This document shows positions 54,299 to 63,263 of a stretch of DNA of 64,000 nt, piece after piece. Under the pieces are notes generated by a model. It worked only from the letters and a program-made list of their open reading frames with translations. It was not told where the DNA came from and did not search any database. Source of the stretch: Pyxidicoccus trucidator (lineage in GTDB: Bacteria; Myxococcota; Myxococcia; Myxococcales; Myxococcaceae); assembly GCF_010894435.1 (NCBI RefSeq), contig NZ_JAAIXZ010000001.1, positions 1,270,322 to 1,334,321 of the forward strand, written 5' to 3'. Each line of letters opens with the position of its first letter. The stretch's first letter is position 1. A program made the position numbers and the translations under genes.

Positions 54299-54628
54299 GA
54301 TGGGAAGAACTTTCCATGATCGGGTCCAACGGCAACCCTCGCATGGCACTCTGTCTTCCCAGGGACGGCGTACGTGTCGGGCTGTGAGAAGTCGCGACGC
54401 CCGAAATGGGAGTGTCCCGAGGGAGCGCCCTCGGAAACACACCTACCCGTCCCTCCAGGCCCGTTCACCACCAACAGTGTCAGGCCCGGGACTCCGCACG
54501 GGTGACTGATGGCTACCGGACGGTGGAAGCGGGGCGGACTCACGACTTGGAGCTCGGTGTCGAAGCAGGGTGGGAGACGGTAGGCACGCGGCGAGGCCCT
54601 GGAGAGGACCCCGCCGCGAGTCGGGCGA
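54299..54628. other. intergenic region with hairpin
   Basis: 330 bp between the kinase start and the Cys-rich lipoprotein stop, both on the minus strand. A hairpin CCGAGGG-AGCG-CCCTCGG at 54417-54434 is a candidate terminator for the lipoprotein operon. No ORF with a recognisable domain. The kinase promoter should lie here, but I see no clear -35/-10. Confidence 0.5.
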
Positions 54629-56308
54629 TCACCCACACGACCTGTTGGGCTGGCACGTACCCGCCGTGCCGTTGCTGCGCGTGCAGGCGGTGCCCTGGGG
54701 GCAGTCCGCCTGGTCCGCGCAGTCCACGCCGTTGTTGCCGTCGTTGTCGATGCGGTCGTTGCAGACAGTCTCTACCCGGTTACCCGCCGCGCACACGCAC
54801 CCGGTGCCGCACGCCTGGTTGTCGCAGTCCGTCCGGTCCGCGCAGTCGGTCTGCCCATCGCCGTCATTGTTGCTGCCGTCGCCGCAGAGGACTTCCGCGC
54901 GGGTGCAGTTGGTCAGCCGGCAGCCCCGGCCGCACTCGCCACTCACGCAGTTGGGCTCCGCACTGCCGCTCCGGCAGTCGATGAGCCCGTCCCCGTCATC
55001 GTCCAGGTTGTTGGAGCAGTTGGTCTCCTGCACCGCGCCGGCGATGCAGACCTGGCTGGGGACCTGGCCAGCGGGCTGGCTGACGATGGCGTAGTCGCAG
55101 TCCGCCAGGTCCGCGCAGTCCGCGCCGTTGTTGCCATCGTTGTCGAGCGTGTCGCGGCAGTTCTCCTCCGCGCACGTGGACGCCTCGCACCGGGCCGCCG
55201 CTTCCGACTGGCCGGCCACGCACGCCTTGAGGTTGCAGTCCGGGTCCGCGCAGTCGATGAGCGCGTCGCCGTCGTTGCTGATGCCGTCGGAGCAGTTGGC
55301 CTCCACCCGGCCTCCACCCGTGCAGATGCAGCCCTCGCCGCAGGGCTCGCCGGTGCAGGACACGGTGTCCGCGCAGTCGATGCCGTTGCGCCCGTCGTCG
55401 TCCACGCCGTTGGCGCAGTCACCCTCGGAGCACGCGGTGCCCTGGCAGATCTGCCCGTCGCCACACTCCTTCCGGCTGCAGTCGGCGTCCGCGCAGTTGG
55501 CGTTGCCGTCACCGTCGTTGTCGCCCCCGGAGGTGGTGCACTCCGTCTCGACCTTGGAGCCGCTGACGCACGCACAGCCCGCGCCGCAGGCCTTGTTGTC
55601 GCAGTCGTCGCGGTCCGCGCAGTCGGTGCGGCCGTCACCATCGTCGTCGCCGCCCGCGCCGCAGTCCGCCTCGGCCCGCCGGCCGTTACGGCAGACGCAG
55701 CCCGTGCCGCACGACTGGTTGTTGCAGTCGTCGAGGTCCGCGCAGTCCGCGGGGCCGTCGCCGTTGTCGTCCAGGCCGTTGCCGCAGTCCAGCTCCCCGC
55801 GCCGCACGCACTCACCATTGATGCAGTTCTGCAGGAAGGAGCAGGCCACGTCGCAGCGTCCGCAGTACCCGGGGTCGCTCTGCAGGTCGAAGTCCTCGTC
55901 GATGCTGCCGTCGCAGTCATCGTCCGCGCCGTTGCAGTCCTCGTTGAGCGGGAGCACCTGGTTGACGCAGAGGATGGCGCCGTTGGCGCCGCACACGGAC
56001 TGGCCCGGGCGGCAGATGCCGACGCCGCTGGTGCCCGCGCCGCCCGTGTAGCAGGGCGTCTCCAGCTCATCGACGGCGCCGTCGCAGTCGTCGTCCACGT
56101 TGTTGCAGCGCTCGCCCTCCTCCGGAAGGCAGCAGTACTTCGGCCCGTCGTCGGGCAGCGCGGTACACAGGTAGCTGTCGCCACCGCAGTCCGCGTCCAC
56201 CTCGCAGGTGTAGGGCACGTCGTCGGGGAACTCCACCTTGCAGCCCGCCGCGCCGGAGAGGAGCAGCAGGGCGCACAGTGCACGCAGCCAGGGATTGAAG
56301 GTCTTCAT
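54629..56308 (-). CDS. Cys-rich MopE-like lipoprotein
   Basis: A 559-aa lipoprotein (lipobox GAAGC). Two MopE-type metal-binding motifs lie near residues 65-130 (CNNVDDDCDGAVDE and CNGADDDCDGSIDE). Nine degenerate repeats of about 40 residues follow, with the pattern CxxxxDxDGDGxxDCAD-DC...CGxGC. These are Asp/Cys-rich modules expected to bind calcium and form disulphides on the cell surface. The start is 7 bp after the stop of the PEGA-like gene at 56316, so the two form an operon. Function unknown; related repeats are abundant in myxobacteria. Confidence 0.88.
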   Translation of the reverse strand: MKTFNPWLRALCALLLLSGAAGCKVEFPDDVPYTCEVDADCGGDSYLCTALPDDGPKYCCLPEEGERCNNVDDDCDGAVDELETPCYTGGAGTSGVGICRPGQSVCGANGAILCVNQVLPLNEDCNGADDDCDGSIDEDFDLQSDPGYCGRCDVACSFLQNCINGECVRRGELDCGNGLDDNGDGPADCADLDDCNNQSCGTGCVCRNGRRAEADCGAGGDDDGDGRTDCADRDDCDNKACGAGCACVSGSKVETECTTSGGDNDGDGNANCADADCSRKECGDGQICQGTACSEGDCANGVDDDGRNGIDCADTVSCTGEPCGEGCICTGGGRVEANCSDGISNDGDALIDCADPDCNLKACVAGQSEAAARCEASTCAEENCRDTLDNDGNNGADCADLADCDYAIVSQPAGQVPSQVCIAGAVQETNCSNNLDDDGDGLIDCRSGSAEPNCVSGECGRGCRLTNCTRAEVLCGDGSNNDGDGQTDCADRTDCDNQACGTGCVCAAGNRVETVCNDRIDNDGNNGVDCADQADCPQGTACTRSNGTAGTCQPNRSCG

Positions 56309-56315
56309 AAAGGTC

Positions 56316-57521
56316 TCAGAAGCTCCCGCCGACGACGAAGTGGAGCGCCGAGGAGGCGCCGCCGCCACCGCCCGGCTCCAGGGAAGTGGCCTTCGGCGCG
56401 CTGCGCGTGGGCACCACCACCAGCCACACCACGCTGCCCGCCGCCACCACGCCGCCTCCGGCGATGAGCGCCGTGGCGAGGTTGGCCTGCGACTGCGCGT
56501 CCAGCCGCTCCTTGCGGCTCACATCGAAGATGCCGTCCCCATCCGCGTCGCCCGCCCGGGACTCCACGTCCTTGGCGCCCATGCCCAGCACCGCGCCCAC
56601 GCCCACCGCGGCCAGTCCCGCCAGCGCGGTGTAGAGCGCCGGCCGCTTGAAGATGGACGGGCCTCCCTTGCGGCCGGACACGCCCGCCACCGCATCGTCG
56701 CCGGGCCCTTCCGGCGCGGGGCCGGAAATCTCCAGCCGCACATCCACCGCCTCGCGCGCTCCGGGCTTGAGGTTCAGCGTGCGCGTGAAGGTGCTGTACT
56801 CGTCCGCGGACACCTCGAGCTGCGCGGTGCCCGGCGGCAGCCGCGCCTCCACCTCGCCCACGCCGAGGATGCGCTCGCCCACCTTCACCACCGCCTGCGG
56901 CACGTTGACCGTCACCTTCAGCACCGCGCGCGGCCGGGCCAGCGCCATCATCCGGTTGGACAGCTTCGTGGCGGCCTCCTTCTGGAAGGCGGCGTCCTTC
57001 GGGTTGCGCCCCGTCACCACGTCCTCGTGCACCACGCGCCTGTCCCGGTCATACGTCCACGCCCGCAGCGTCCAGCCCGCGTCCTCCAGCGACAGGCGCG
57101 CGGTGGTGAGCAGGTCCGCGTCCAGCGACTCCGCCGGCTCCGCCAGGCACGCCACCTCCGTGCAGCGCACCGCCGCGTCGTAGCCCTCGGCCAGCCGCTC
57201 GCGCGTGTCCTGGAGGTTCGCCCCCAGCGTCACCATGCCGGAGGACATCGCCCCGCGCGCCAGCGTCTTCAGCCAGGCGGACGCCTGCTGCGCGCCGGCC
57301 CGCTCCGGAGTGTCCAGCCCCAGCAGCACGAAGCGCGGCATCAGCTCCGTCTTCGGGTCGTTGTCGCGCAGGTCCAGCCCCATGTCCGGGCTGTCCTGCT
57401 CCTGGGTGCTGGTGTCGGTGCTGAGGTCCAACCCCAGCCCGCCCGTGTCCTGGCCCCACGCGGGGTGGACCCACAGCGCGAGCGCCAGCAGGGCGACGGA
57501 GGAAGCGGCGGGAATACGCAT
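56316..57521 (-). CDS. secreted PEGA-domain protein with C-terminal membrane helices
   Basis: A 401-aa protein with a signal peptide (about 1-23, ending AWG-QD). The N-terminal half is a beta/alpha domain; the middle holds a PEGA-like domain (VTVNVPQAVVKVGERILGVG, then AQLEVSADEYSTFTRTLNLK). Two C-terminal hydrophobic segments (about 305-325 and 360-380) are separated by a short Ca-binding-like DADGDGIFD loop. First gene of a two-gene operon with the Cys-rich lipoprotein. Similar proteins accompany envelope kinases in this phylum. The family is not named with confidence. Confidence 0.8.
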   Translation of the reverse strand: MRIPAASSVALLALALWVHPAWGQDTGGLGLDLSTDTSTQEQDSPDMGLDLRDNDPKTELMPRFVLLGLDTPERAGAQQASAWLKTLARGAMSSGMVTLGANLQDTRERLAEGYDAAVRCTEVACLAEPAESLDADLLTTARLSLEDAGWTLRAWTYDRDRRVVHEDVVTGRNPKDAAFQKEAATKLSNRMMALARPRAVLKVTVNVPQAVVKVGERILGVGEVEARLPPGTAQLEVSADEYSTFTRTLNLKPGAREAVDVRLEISGPAPEGPGDDAVAGVSGRKGGPSIFKRPALYTALAGLAAVGVGAVLGMGAKDVESRAGDADGDGIFDVSRKERLDAQSQANLATALIAGGGVVAAGSVVWLVVVPTRSAPKATSLEPGGGGGASSALHFVVGGSF

Positions 57522-57714
57522 CCTCGGGTTCTACCCCGCCGCTCCCCACAACGGAATGACAGTCGGGTGCCCGCCCCCGAGTCGGCGGGCCCGCCCTGTC
57601 AACCGGGTACGACATGGCCGCCTGCCCTGCGCACGGCGGAGGCGCGGCTCGGTGGCGGAAGCTTGCCGGGCGCTACACCGGGCCGCATCTCCCTTCCTAA
57701 AGGAGATGAACCAT

Positions 57715-58155
57715 ATGGCGGATGGAACGCTCTGGATCCTGGTGGGGAACGCAAGCCGCGCGCGCCTCTTCGCGACGGACGCGAAGGCGGAGGCCAACTG
57801 GAAGTTGGTGGAGGAGTTCCAGCACGAGGAGAGCCGGGCCAGGAACCCTGACCTGCTCAACCAGCCGGACAACCCCAACGCGGGCACGCTCCATGGCCCA
57901 CCGCCGGAGAACGAGCCCAACGGCCGCAAGGAGCTGGAGCACGACCGCTTCGCCCGCCAGTTGTCGGAATTCCTCGACAAGGGGCATGATCGCCACGCCT
58001 TCGACAAACTCGTCATCGCCGCACCTCCGGAGTTCCTCGGACGCATGCGGAGATTGCTGAGCTCTCGGGTGAAGCAACGGGTCCTCCTGGACGTCGACTC
58101 GGACTACTCGAACGTGCCTGCCAGGGACTTGCCTGCTCGCGTGCCCGTCCTCTAG
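57715..58155 (+). CDS. host attachment protein family
   Basis: A 146-aa protein of the family annotated as host attachment protein. It opens with MADGTLWILVGNASRARLFA, then FQHEESRARNPDLL, and ends with FDKLVIAAPPEFLGRMR. It is a small alpha/beta cytoplasmic fold related to release-factor-like eRF1 domain 1, and its actual role in free-living bacteria is unclear. ATG 57715 is chosen because AAAGGAG ends 9 bp upstream; the ATG at 57706 abuts the site. Monocistronic, divergent from the PEGA gene. Confidence 0.88.
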   Translation: MADGTLWILVGNASRARLFATDAKAEANWKLVEEFQHEESRARNPDLLNQPDNPNAGTLHGPPPENEPNGRKELEHDRFARQLSEFLDKGHDRHAFDKLVIAAPPEFLGRMRRLLSSRVKQRVLLDVDSDYSNVPARDLPARVPVL

Positions 58156-58253
58156 GCGAGGAGGCGTGGGCGGCCCCCCGTGCGCTCGGGGCTCTGGTAT
58201 AGGGCGGAGGCCAACCTCCTCGGAGGGCCCCCTGCCTCCGAGCCCCGAGTGAC

Positions 58254-60152
58254 ATGTCCCTTCCCCTCCTTGGCACCCTCTCGCTGCGTGGGCGCCTGAC
58301 CCTCTACGTCACCCTCCTGTCCGTCGTCCCGCTGCTGACGCTCAACATCATCCAGGCGCACAGCGCCCGGGGCATGTTGGAGGAGCAGATTCGCGCGGCA
58401 CTCCTGCGGGAAGCGGAGGGCGTGAAGGACCTGATGGAGGCGACGCTCGCCGAGCGCGAGGCGAGCCTGCGCAACTGGGCGGAGGACCCGGCGGTGCGCT
58501 CCGCGCTGCGCACCGGCAACACCCAGCAGGCGGACAGCCTGCTGACGCTGCTCCAGCGCCGCTACCTCACCCTCAACGGCATCGTCCTCTTCAACGACGA
58601 GGGCCACGCCGTCTCCGCCAGCATGCCGGCGCTGCGTGACGCGTATGCGGGCAGCCAGGACGCGGTGCGAAGCAGCGCCTGGTTCCGCGAGGCCCAGCAG
58701 GGCCGCACCACCGGCGAGGGCGTCACGGTGGAGGACCCCGTCATCGGCGTGCGCGTGCTGTCGCTGGCGCTGCCCGTGGTGGACCCGGCCACGAACCAGC
58801 GCCTGGGCGTGCTGCTCGCCGCCTTCGACTGGGCCCAGGTGGACGAGCTGGTGCGGCCGGCGCTGGCCCGCGCCAGCCAGCGTGACTTGAAGAGCTTCGC
58901 CCTGGCGCTGCGGCGTCCGGACGGCACGGTGCTCTACGACTCGCGCGGCGCGGAGGCCACCGGGAACGGGGAGCTGCTGGCGGTGACGGCCATCAACGAC
59001 TCCAGCGTGAGGGACGTGGCGGACGGCTGGCACTTCATCGCGCTGGTGGACCCGGCCGAGGCCTACGCGCCGGTGGAGCGCGCCCGCCTGCCGGCCATGC
59101 TGATGGCGGCCGGCTTCCTGGTGCTGGCGGTGGTGGGCGCGTGGCTGCTGGCGCGCGGCATCACCCGGCCGGTGCTGGCCCTGCGCGAGGCGGTGACGCG
59201 CATCGTCCGCGAGGGCGACCTCACCCGGTCCATCGACGTGAAGGCCGGCGACGACGAGGTGGGCGAGCTGGCCGACGCCTTCGGCCAGTTGGTGAAGCAG
59301 CTGCGCGACACGGCGCACAGCCTGCACCGCGGCACCCGCGTGCTCAGCGACACGGTGGCGGAGCTGCACCTCGCCTCCGAGCAGCAGGAGCGCAACGTGG
59401 CGCGCCAGGCCTCCGCCCTGCAGGAGACGCAGGTGACGGCGCAGGAAATCCGTCAGACGTCGCTGCTCGCGTCGGAGAAGGCGAATGACGTCCTCGGCCG
59501 CGCCTCGCGCGCCGAGGAGGTGGGCCAGTCCGGCGAGGAGGACATCCGGGACAGCCTCGGCGGCTTCCAGTCCCTGCTGGACCAGTCCCGGCAGATGACC
59601 GAGCGCATCACCCAGCTCAACGAGCGCACGCGCCAGATTGGCGGCATCACCCAGACGGTGAAGGACCTGGCGGACCAGTCCAACATGCTGGCGCTCAACG
59701 CGGCGATTGAGGCCGCGCGCTCGGGCGAGCACGGCAAGGGCTTTGGCGTGGTGGCACGGGAAATCCGCAACCTCGCGGACCAGTCCATCGACTCCACCGA
59801 GCGGGTGCGCGACATCCTCAACGAGCTGGGCAACGCCATCCTCTCCACCGCGAGGATGACGGAGGCGGGCCAGGCGCGCGTGGAGGCGGGCCTGGAGCAG
59901 GTGCGCAGCAGCGGCGACCGGCTGAAGGAATTGGCCACCATCATCCAGGACAACGCCTCGGCGGTGAGGCAGATTGCCGGCGCGGTGGCCCAGCAGAACG
60001 CGGGCATCGCCCAGATTTTCAGCGCGGTGACGGACCTGTCCTCGATGATGAACGACACCCAGCAGAGCCTGGCGGCCACCACCCGGGCAGCGAAGCTGCT
60101 CCAGGAGGTCTCCGGGCAGATGCAGGACGTCGCGCGCGCCTACCGAATCTAA
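58254..60152 (+). CDS. methyl-accepting chemotaxis protein
   Basis: A 632-aa transmembrane chemoreceptor. First membrane helix at about 15-35, a dCache-type periplasmic sensor (about 40-275), a second helix ([15 protein letters not shown], about 285-303), HAMP (about 304-357, [18 protein letters not shown]), then the long signalling hairpin with the conserved tip [20 protein letters not shown]. It should control CheA-type kinase activity, perhaps for motility or development. No C-terminal CheR pentapeptide. The ligand is unknown. Confidence 0.93.
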   Translation: MSLPLLGTLSLRGRLTLYVTLLSVVPLLTLNIIQAHSARGMLEEQIRAALLREAEGVKDLMEATLAEREASLRNWAEDPAVRSALRTGNTQQADSLLTLLQRRYLTLNGIVLFNDEGHAVSASMPALRDAYAGSQDAVRSSAWFREAQQGRTTGEGVTVEDPVIGVRVLSLALPVVDPATNQRLGVLLAAFDWAQVDELVRPALARASQRDLKSFALALRRPDGTVLYDSRGAEATGNGELLAVTAINDSSVRDVADGWHFIALVDPAEAYAPVERARLPAMLMAAGFLVLAVVGAWLLARGITRPVLALREAVTRIVREGDLTRSIDVKAGDDEVGELADAFGQLVKQLRDTAHSLHRGTRVLSDTVAELHLASEQQERNVARQASALQETQVTAQEIRQTSLLASEKANDVLGRASRAEEVGQSGEEDIRDSLGGFQSLLDQSRQMTERITQLNERTRQIGGITQTVKDLADQSNMLALNAAIEAARSGEHGKGFGVVAREIRNLADQSIDSTERVRDILNELGNAILSTARMTEAGQARVEAGLEQVRSSGDRLKELATIIQDNASAVRQIAGAVAQQNAGIAQIFSAVTDLSSMMNDTQQSLAATTRAAKLLQEVSGQMQDVARAYRI

Positions 60153-60161
60153 GGAGAACGC

Positions 60162-60761
60162 ATGGTGGCGGTGAAGGCGGTGCTGTTGGACCTGGGCAAC
60201 GTCCTCGTCTTCCATGACAACGCGCTGCTGTTCGCCCGGCTGGGCGCGCGCGCGGGACTCACGGGCCCGGAGGTAGGCCAGCGGCTGCAGGGCGCGGGCT
60301 GGACTGCCGCCAACCGGGGCCAGCTGGACGGGGAGGCTATTCGCCAGGACGTGTGCCGCGCGCTCGGCGTGGACCTGCCCATGGCGGAGTTCGCCCCCCT
60401 CTGGAGCAGCCACTTCACCCTGCACGCCGCGGTGCTGCCACGCGTGGAGTCCCTGGTGGGCCGGGTGAAGCTGGGGCTGGTGTCCAACACCAACGCGCTC
60501 CATGCCGCGTATCTGCGGCCCCTGCTGCCGCTGCTCCAGCGCTTCGACAGCGTGGTGATGAGCTGCGAGGTGGGGCACGTGAAGCCGGAGCCGGACATCT
60601 TCCGGCTCGCGCTGGCGGGCGTGGGCTGTGCCCCCGGCGAGGCCGCCTTCTTCGATGACCTCCAGGAGTTCGTGGATGCGGCCGACGCGCTGGGCCTGCG
60701 CGGACGCCTCTTCACCACCGCGGATGCCTTCGACGCGCAGCTGAAGGAGCTGGGACTGTGA
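60162..60761 (+). CDS. HAD-superfamily hydrolase
   Basis: A 199-aa HAD-IA type phosphatase. Motif I VLLDLGNVLVF (nucleophile Asp, with Gly in place of the second Asp of DxDx, as in the YihX group), motif II LVSNTN, Lys in CEVGHVKPEPDIFRLAL, motif IV FFDD. It starts 9 bp after the chemoreceptor stop with GGAG upstream, so it could share its transcript. The substrate is probably a small phosphometabolite. Confidence 0.9.
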   Translation: MVAVKAVLLDLGNVLVFHDNALLFARLGARAGLTGPEVGQRLQGAGWTAANRGQLDGEAIRQDVCRALGVDLPMAEFAPLWSSHFTLHAAVLPRVESLVGRVKLGLVSNTNALHAAYLRPLLPLLQRFDSVVMSCEVGHVKPEPDIFRLALAGVGCAPGEAAFFDDLQEFVDAADALGLRGRLFTTADAFDAQLKELGL

Positions 60762-61582
60762 GGCTGGGCGGCTACGTCCTGCACCGCGACAACCGGGACA
60801 CGCTGGAGCCGTGTCTGCGCGGGCTGCTGGCGCTCTGCGATGACGTGGTGGCGTTGGACTCCGGGGCCACGGATGGCTCGGCGGAGCTGGCGCGCTCGCT
60901 GGGGGCGCGCTCCGTGCCGCACGCGTGGCGGGGCTACGGGGCGGCGCGCGAGGCCGCCGTGCAGGCGCTGGGGCCGTGCGACTACGTGTTCTTCCTCGAC
61001 TCGGACGAAGAGCTGGAGCCCGAAGCGGTGGAGACGCTGCGCGCCTGGAAGGCGTCCTCGCCTGATGAAGCCGTGTACCGCCTGCCCCGGCGGGACTGGG
61101 CGGAGCTGGACGGCCACCGCTTCCTCTTCCGCACGCAGTGGCGCGCGCGCCTGGTGCGGCGGGAGCGGGCCGTGTGGAAGCCGGAGCAGATTGTCCACGA
61201 GGCGCTGCCGAAGATGCAGGGCGGGCGCGTGCATGCCCCGATTGAGCACCGCTTCGCCACCTCCGTGGCGAAGCGCTCGGCGAAGGAGGAGCGCTACGCG
61301 CTGCTGTGGGCCCTGCGCGCCCATGCCGAGCAGCGGCGGCTCAAGCCCGTGGGCGTGCAGCGCGTGGCGTCCTGGGTGCGCGACTGCGTGCTGAAGGGCG
61401 CGCTGTGGCGCGGCGGCGGGGACGCGTCCCGGCTGGCGTGGGCCGTGGCGGGCTACCACGCCACGAAGTACGCGTACCTCCGCGAGCTGCGCCAGGGCCG
61501 CTACCCGGAGCTGGCGCGGGCCTACGCGGAGGGCCGCTATGACGAGCTCTTCACCCGCGTGCGCGAGGGCGCGCTCGGCTGA
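60758..61582 (+). CDS. family 2 glycosyltransferase (LPS core type)
   Basis: A 274-aa GT-A glycosyltransferase resembling LPS core beta-glucosyltransferases of the WaaE/KdtX group. LRGLLALCDDVVALDSGATD, YVFFLDSDEELEPEAV (DxD metal site) and WKPEQIVHEALP are diagnostic. No membrane helix. GTG 60758 overlaps the HAD gene stop by GTGA. Probably involved in cell-envelope polysaccharide; donor and acceptor unknown. Confidence 0.88.
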   Translation: MRLGGYVLHRDNRDTLEPCLRGLLALCDDVVALDSGATDGSAELARSLGARSVPHAWRGYGAAREAAVQALGPCDYVFFLDSDEELEPEAVETLRAWKASSPDEAVYRLPRRDWAELDGHRFLFRTQWRARLVRRERAVWKPEQIVHEALPKMQGGRVHAPIEHRFATSVAKRSAKEERYALLWALRAHAEQRRLKPVGVQRVASWVRDCVLKGALWRGGGDASRLAWAVAGYHATKYAYLRELRQGRYPELARAYAEGRYDELFTRVREGALG

Positions 61583-61597
61583 AGCGGCGCCGTCCCG

Positions 61598-62251
61598 TCA
61601 GTCGTACTTCGACACGGGCTTCTCGTGCTTCGCCGCCTCGGCCCACTTCTGGAAGGACGGCAGGGCGAGCACCGCGTCGCGGTACGCGGCGCACACCGCG
61701 TCCAACGTCACGTCATAGGTGACGAAGCGGGTGACGACGGGGGCGTAGAAGGCGTCGGCCACGGAGAAGCGGCCGAAGAGGAACGGGCCCCCCTGTCCGA
61801 AGCGGGCGCGGCAGTCATTCCAGAGGGCCTGGATGCGGGCGATGTCCTCCGCCACGCCGGGCGCGCGTCCCTGGCCCGGCTTCCGGGCGCGGAGGTTCAT
61901 GTTCATGTGCTGCCGCAGCGCCGCGAACCCCGAGTGCATCTCCGCCGTGACGGAGCGCGCCACCGCGCGGGCCGCCTTGTCCTCGGGCCACAGCCGCGCC
62001 TCGGGGAACGTCTCCGCGAGGTACTCGCAGATGGCCAGCGAGTCCCAGATGGCCAGCTCGCCGTGCTTGAGCAGCGGCACGCGTCCGCTGGGCGAGTGCT
62101 GGAGGATTTGCTGGGTGGAGTCCGGCTCCCCCAGCTGCACCACCACCTCCTGGAACGGCTGCCCGGTGTGGGCCAGCGCCAGGTAGGGACGGAGGGACCA
62201 GGAGGAGTAGTTCTTCGTACCGACGACGAGCGTGAGCGGGGACGGGGCCAT
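61598..62251 (-). CDS. glutathione S-transferase family protein
   Basis: A 217-aa GST. N-terminal thioredoxin-fold half with LVVGTKNYSSWSLRPYLAL (Ser-rich active-site loop), VPLLKHGELAIWDSLAICEY containing the cis-Pro and glutathione gamma-Glu site, and an all-helical C-terminal half with FSVADAFYAPVVTRF (N-capping box). ATG 62251; the 228-aa alternative adds an improbable leader. Likely conjugation or detoxification; the substrate is unknown. Confidence 0.9.
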   Translation of the reverse strand: MAPSPLTLVVGTKNYSSWSLRPYLALAHTGQPFQEVVVQLGEPDSTQQILQHSPSGRVPLLKHGELAIWDSLAICEYLAETFPEARLWPEDKAARAVARSVTAEMHSGFAALRQHMNMNLRARKPGQGRAPGVAEDIARIQALWNDCRARFGQGGPFLFGRFSVADAFYAPVVTRFVTYDVTLDAVCAAYRDAVLALPSFQKWAEAAKHEKPVSKYD

Positions 62252-62296
62252 GAGCGGCACCCTACCGCCCCCGGCCCGGCGCATGCACCGTGGACG

Positions 62297-62896
62297 TCAG
62301 TTCGCCGCGCCCCGGCGGCCCAGGAACGAGCGCATCCGCGACAGCAGCGGCATGCGGTTGCGGCGCTCCGGTGGGTCGATGCGGTAGACGGCCACCGGCA
62401 GGCGGATGTTCTTCATCTCCCCGCGTCCCAGGCGGACCGGCGGCGAGGACAGGCGGCCCTCCACCTGGCGCGCCACCGTCTCGCTGACGTAGAGCGTGCC
62501 GGGCCGGGCGAGCGCCTCGATGCGGGCCGCCAGGTTGACGCCCTCGCCGAACACGTCGCCGTCGCGGTGCACCACCAGGCCCAGGTGCACGCCTACGCGC
62601 AGCACCACCCGGCGGTCGGCGCCTACTCCACCGTTGCGCGCCGTCAGCGTGCGCTGCAGCTCCAGCCCGAAGTCCACGGCGGCCATGCCGCCCTCGAACT
62701 CGAGCAGGAAGCCGTCCTCCAACCGCTTCACCTCGCGCCCGCCATGGCGCGGTAGCAGCTCCCTCACCAGCGAGGCGTGCTCGTCACGCAATAGTTGTTG
62801 AAGCGCGTCGTCGCGCCACGAATCCCGCCCCGGGCCTTCGATGCCCGTGAACAGGATGGCCGACAGCTTTCTGGGTTCCGGTGCCTCCACCACCAT
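62297..62896 (-). CDS. class III adenylate/guanylate cyclase-like domain, degenerate
   Basis: A 199-aa protein that is almost only a class III nucleotide cyclase homology domain. The second metal site region (RLEDGFLLEF), GDVFGEGVNLAARIEAL (with the transition-state Asn and Arg) and LPVAVYRID are present. The first motif reads LFTGIEG: the metal-binding Asp of the usual FxDIxGF is Gly. It is therefore probably inactive or needs a partner, and may act as a regulatory domain. The C-terminal tail is Arg-rich. ATG 62896. Confidence 0.85.
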   Translation of the reverse strand: MVVEAPEPRKLSAILFTGIEGPGRDSWRDDALQQLLRDEHASLVRELLPRHGGREVKRLEDGFLLEFEGGMAAVDFGLELQRTLTARNGGVGADRRVVLRVGVHLGLVVHRDGDVFGEGVNLAARIEALARPGTLYVSETVARQVEGRLSSPPVRLGRGEMKNIRLPVAVYRIDPPERRNRMPLLSRMRSFLGRRGAAN

Positions 62897-62955
62897 CGCT
62901 CAGCTCCCCTCCCCCCCGGCACAGACTGTTGACGAGTCTACTTCACGACGGGGTC

Positions 62956-62995
62956 CCCGGTCCCAGCCAGGCCCCCCGTCCCGGCTGGGACCGGG
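62956..62995. repeat. strong GC-rich inverted repeat
   Basis: CCCGGTCCCAGCC (62956-62968) and GGCTGGGACCGGG (62983-62995) form a perfect 13-bp stem with a 14-nt loop. It lies upstream of the cyclase-like gene (minus strand) and well beyond the stop of the edge gene. It may be a terminator or a mobile hairpin element; no U-run follows. Confidence 0.6.
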
Positions 62996-63117
62996 CCCCG
63001 GACGACCCTTCGCCACGAGGCGCGGCCGTACAACGGGCGCAGCACCCACCATTCCGGGAAGCCCCGAGGGCCCGAGGCCCCGGCGCTGACTCCGCCCTAC
63101 ACTGCCCGGTGGTGGAC

Positions 63118-63171
63118 ATTGCGTAAACCATCCTATTCAGTCCCATCAGGATAGGTCATCTCTAACGCAAT
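63118..63171. repeat. AT-richer dyad element
   Basis: ATTGCGT (63118-63124) and ACGCAAT (63165-63171) enclose ACC-ATCCT and AGGATAGGT, which pair with one bulge. The 54-bp element is far less GC-rich than its flanks. It could be an operator, att-like site or small mobile hairpin; no gene link is evident. Confidence 0.5.
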
Positions 63172-63263
63172 GCACCAACCGCCCGAGCAATCCGCACGTG
63201 GGGTGTCCACGGGCGGACTCAGGAGGTGGGGTGGGGTCCGAGCCCCGACAATCCGGGGGTCGG

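Larger units (their letters stand above)
62897..63263. other. intergenic region with two dyads
   Basis: 367 bp with no supported gene. It contains a strong GC hairpin (62956-62995) and an AT-richer dyad (63118-63171), listed separately. A small stem CCGAC...GTCGG just beyond the stop at 63264 may terminate the edge gene. Confidence 0.5.

Noticed and set aside
57653..57667. Sigma-54-like TGGCGG...TTGCC before the host attachment gene
   Set aside because: GG-to-GC spacing is 11, not 12, a defect that normally abolishes sigma-54 promoters, and no enhancer palindromes are nearby.
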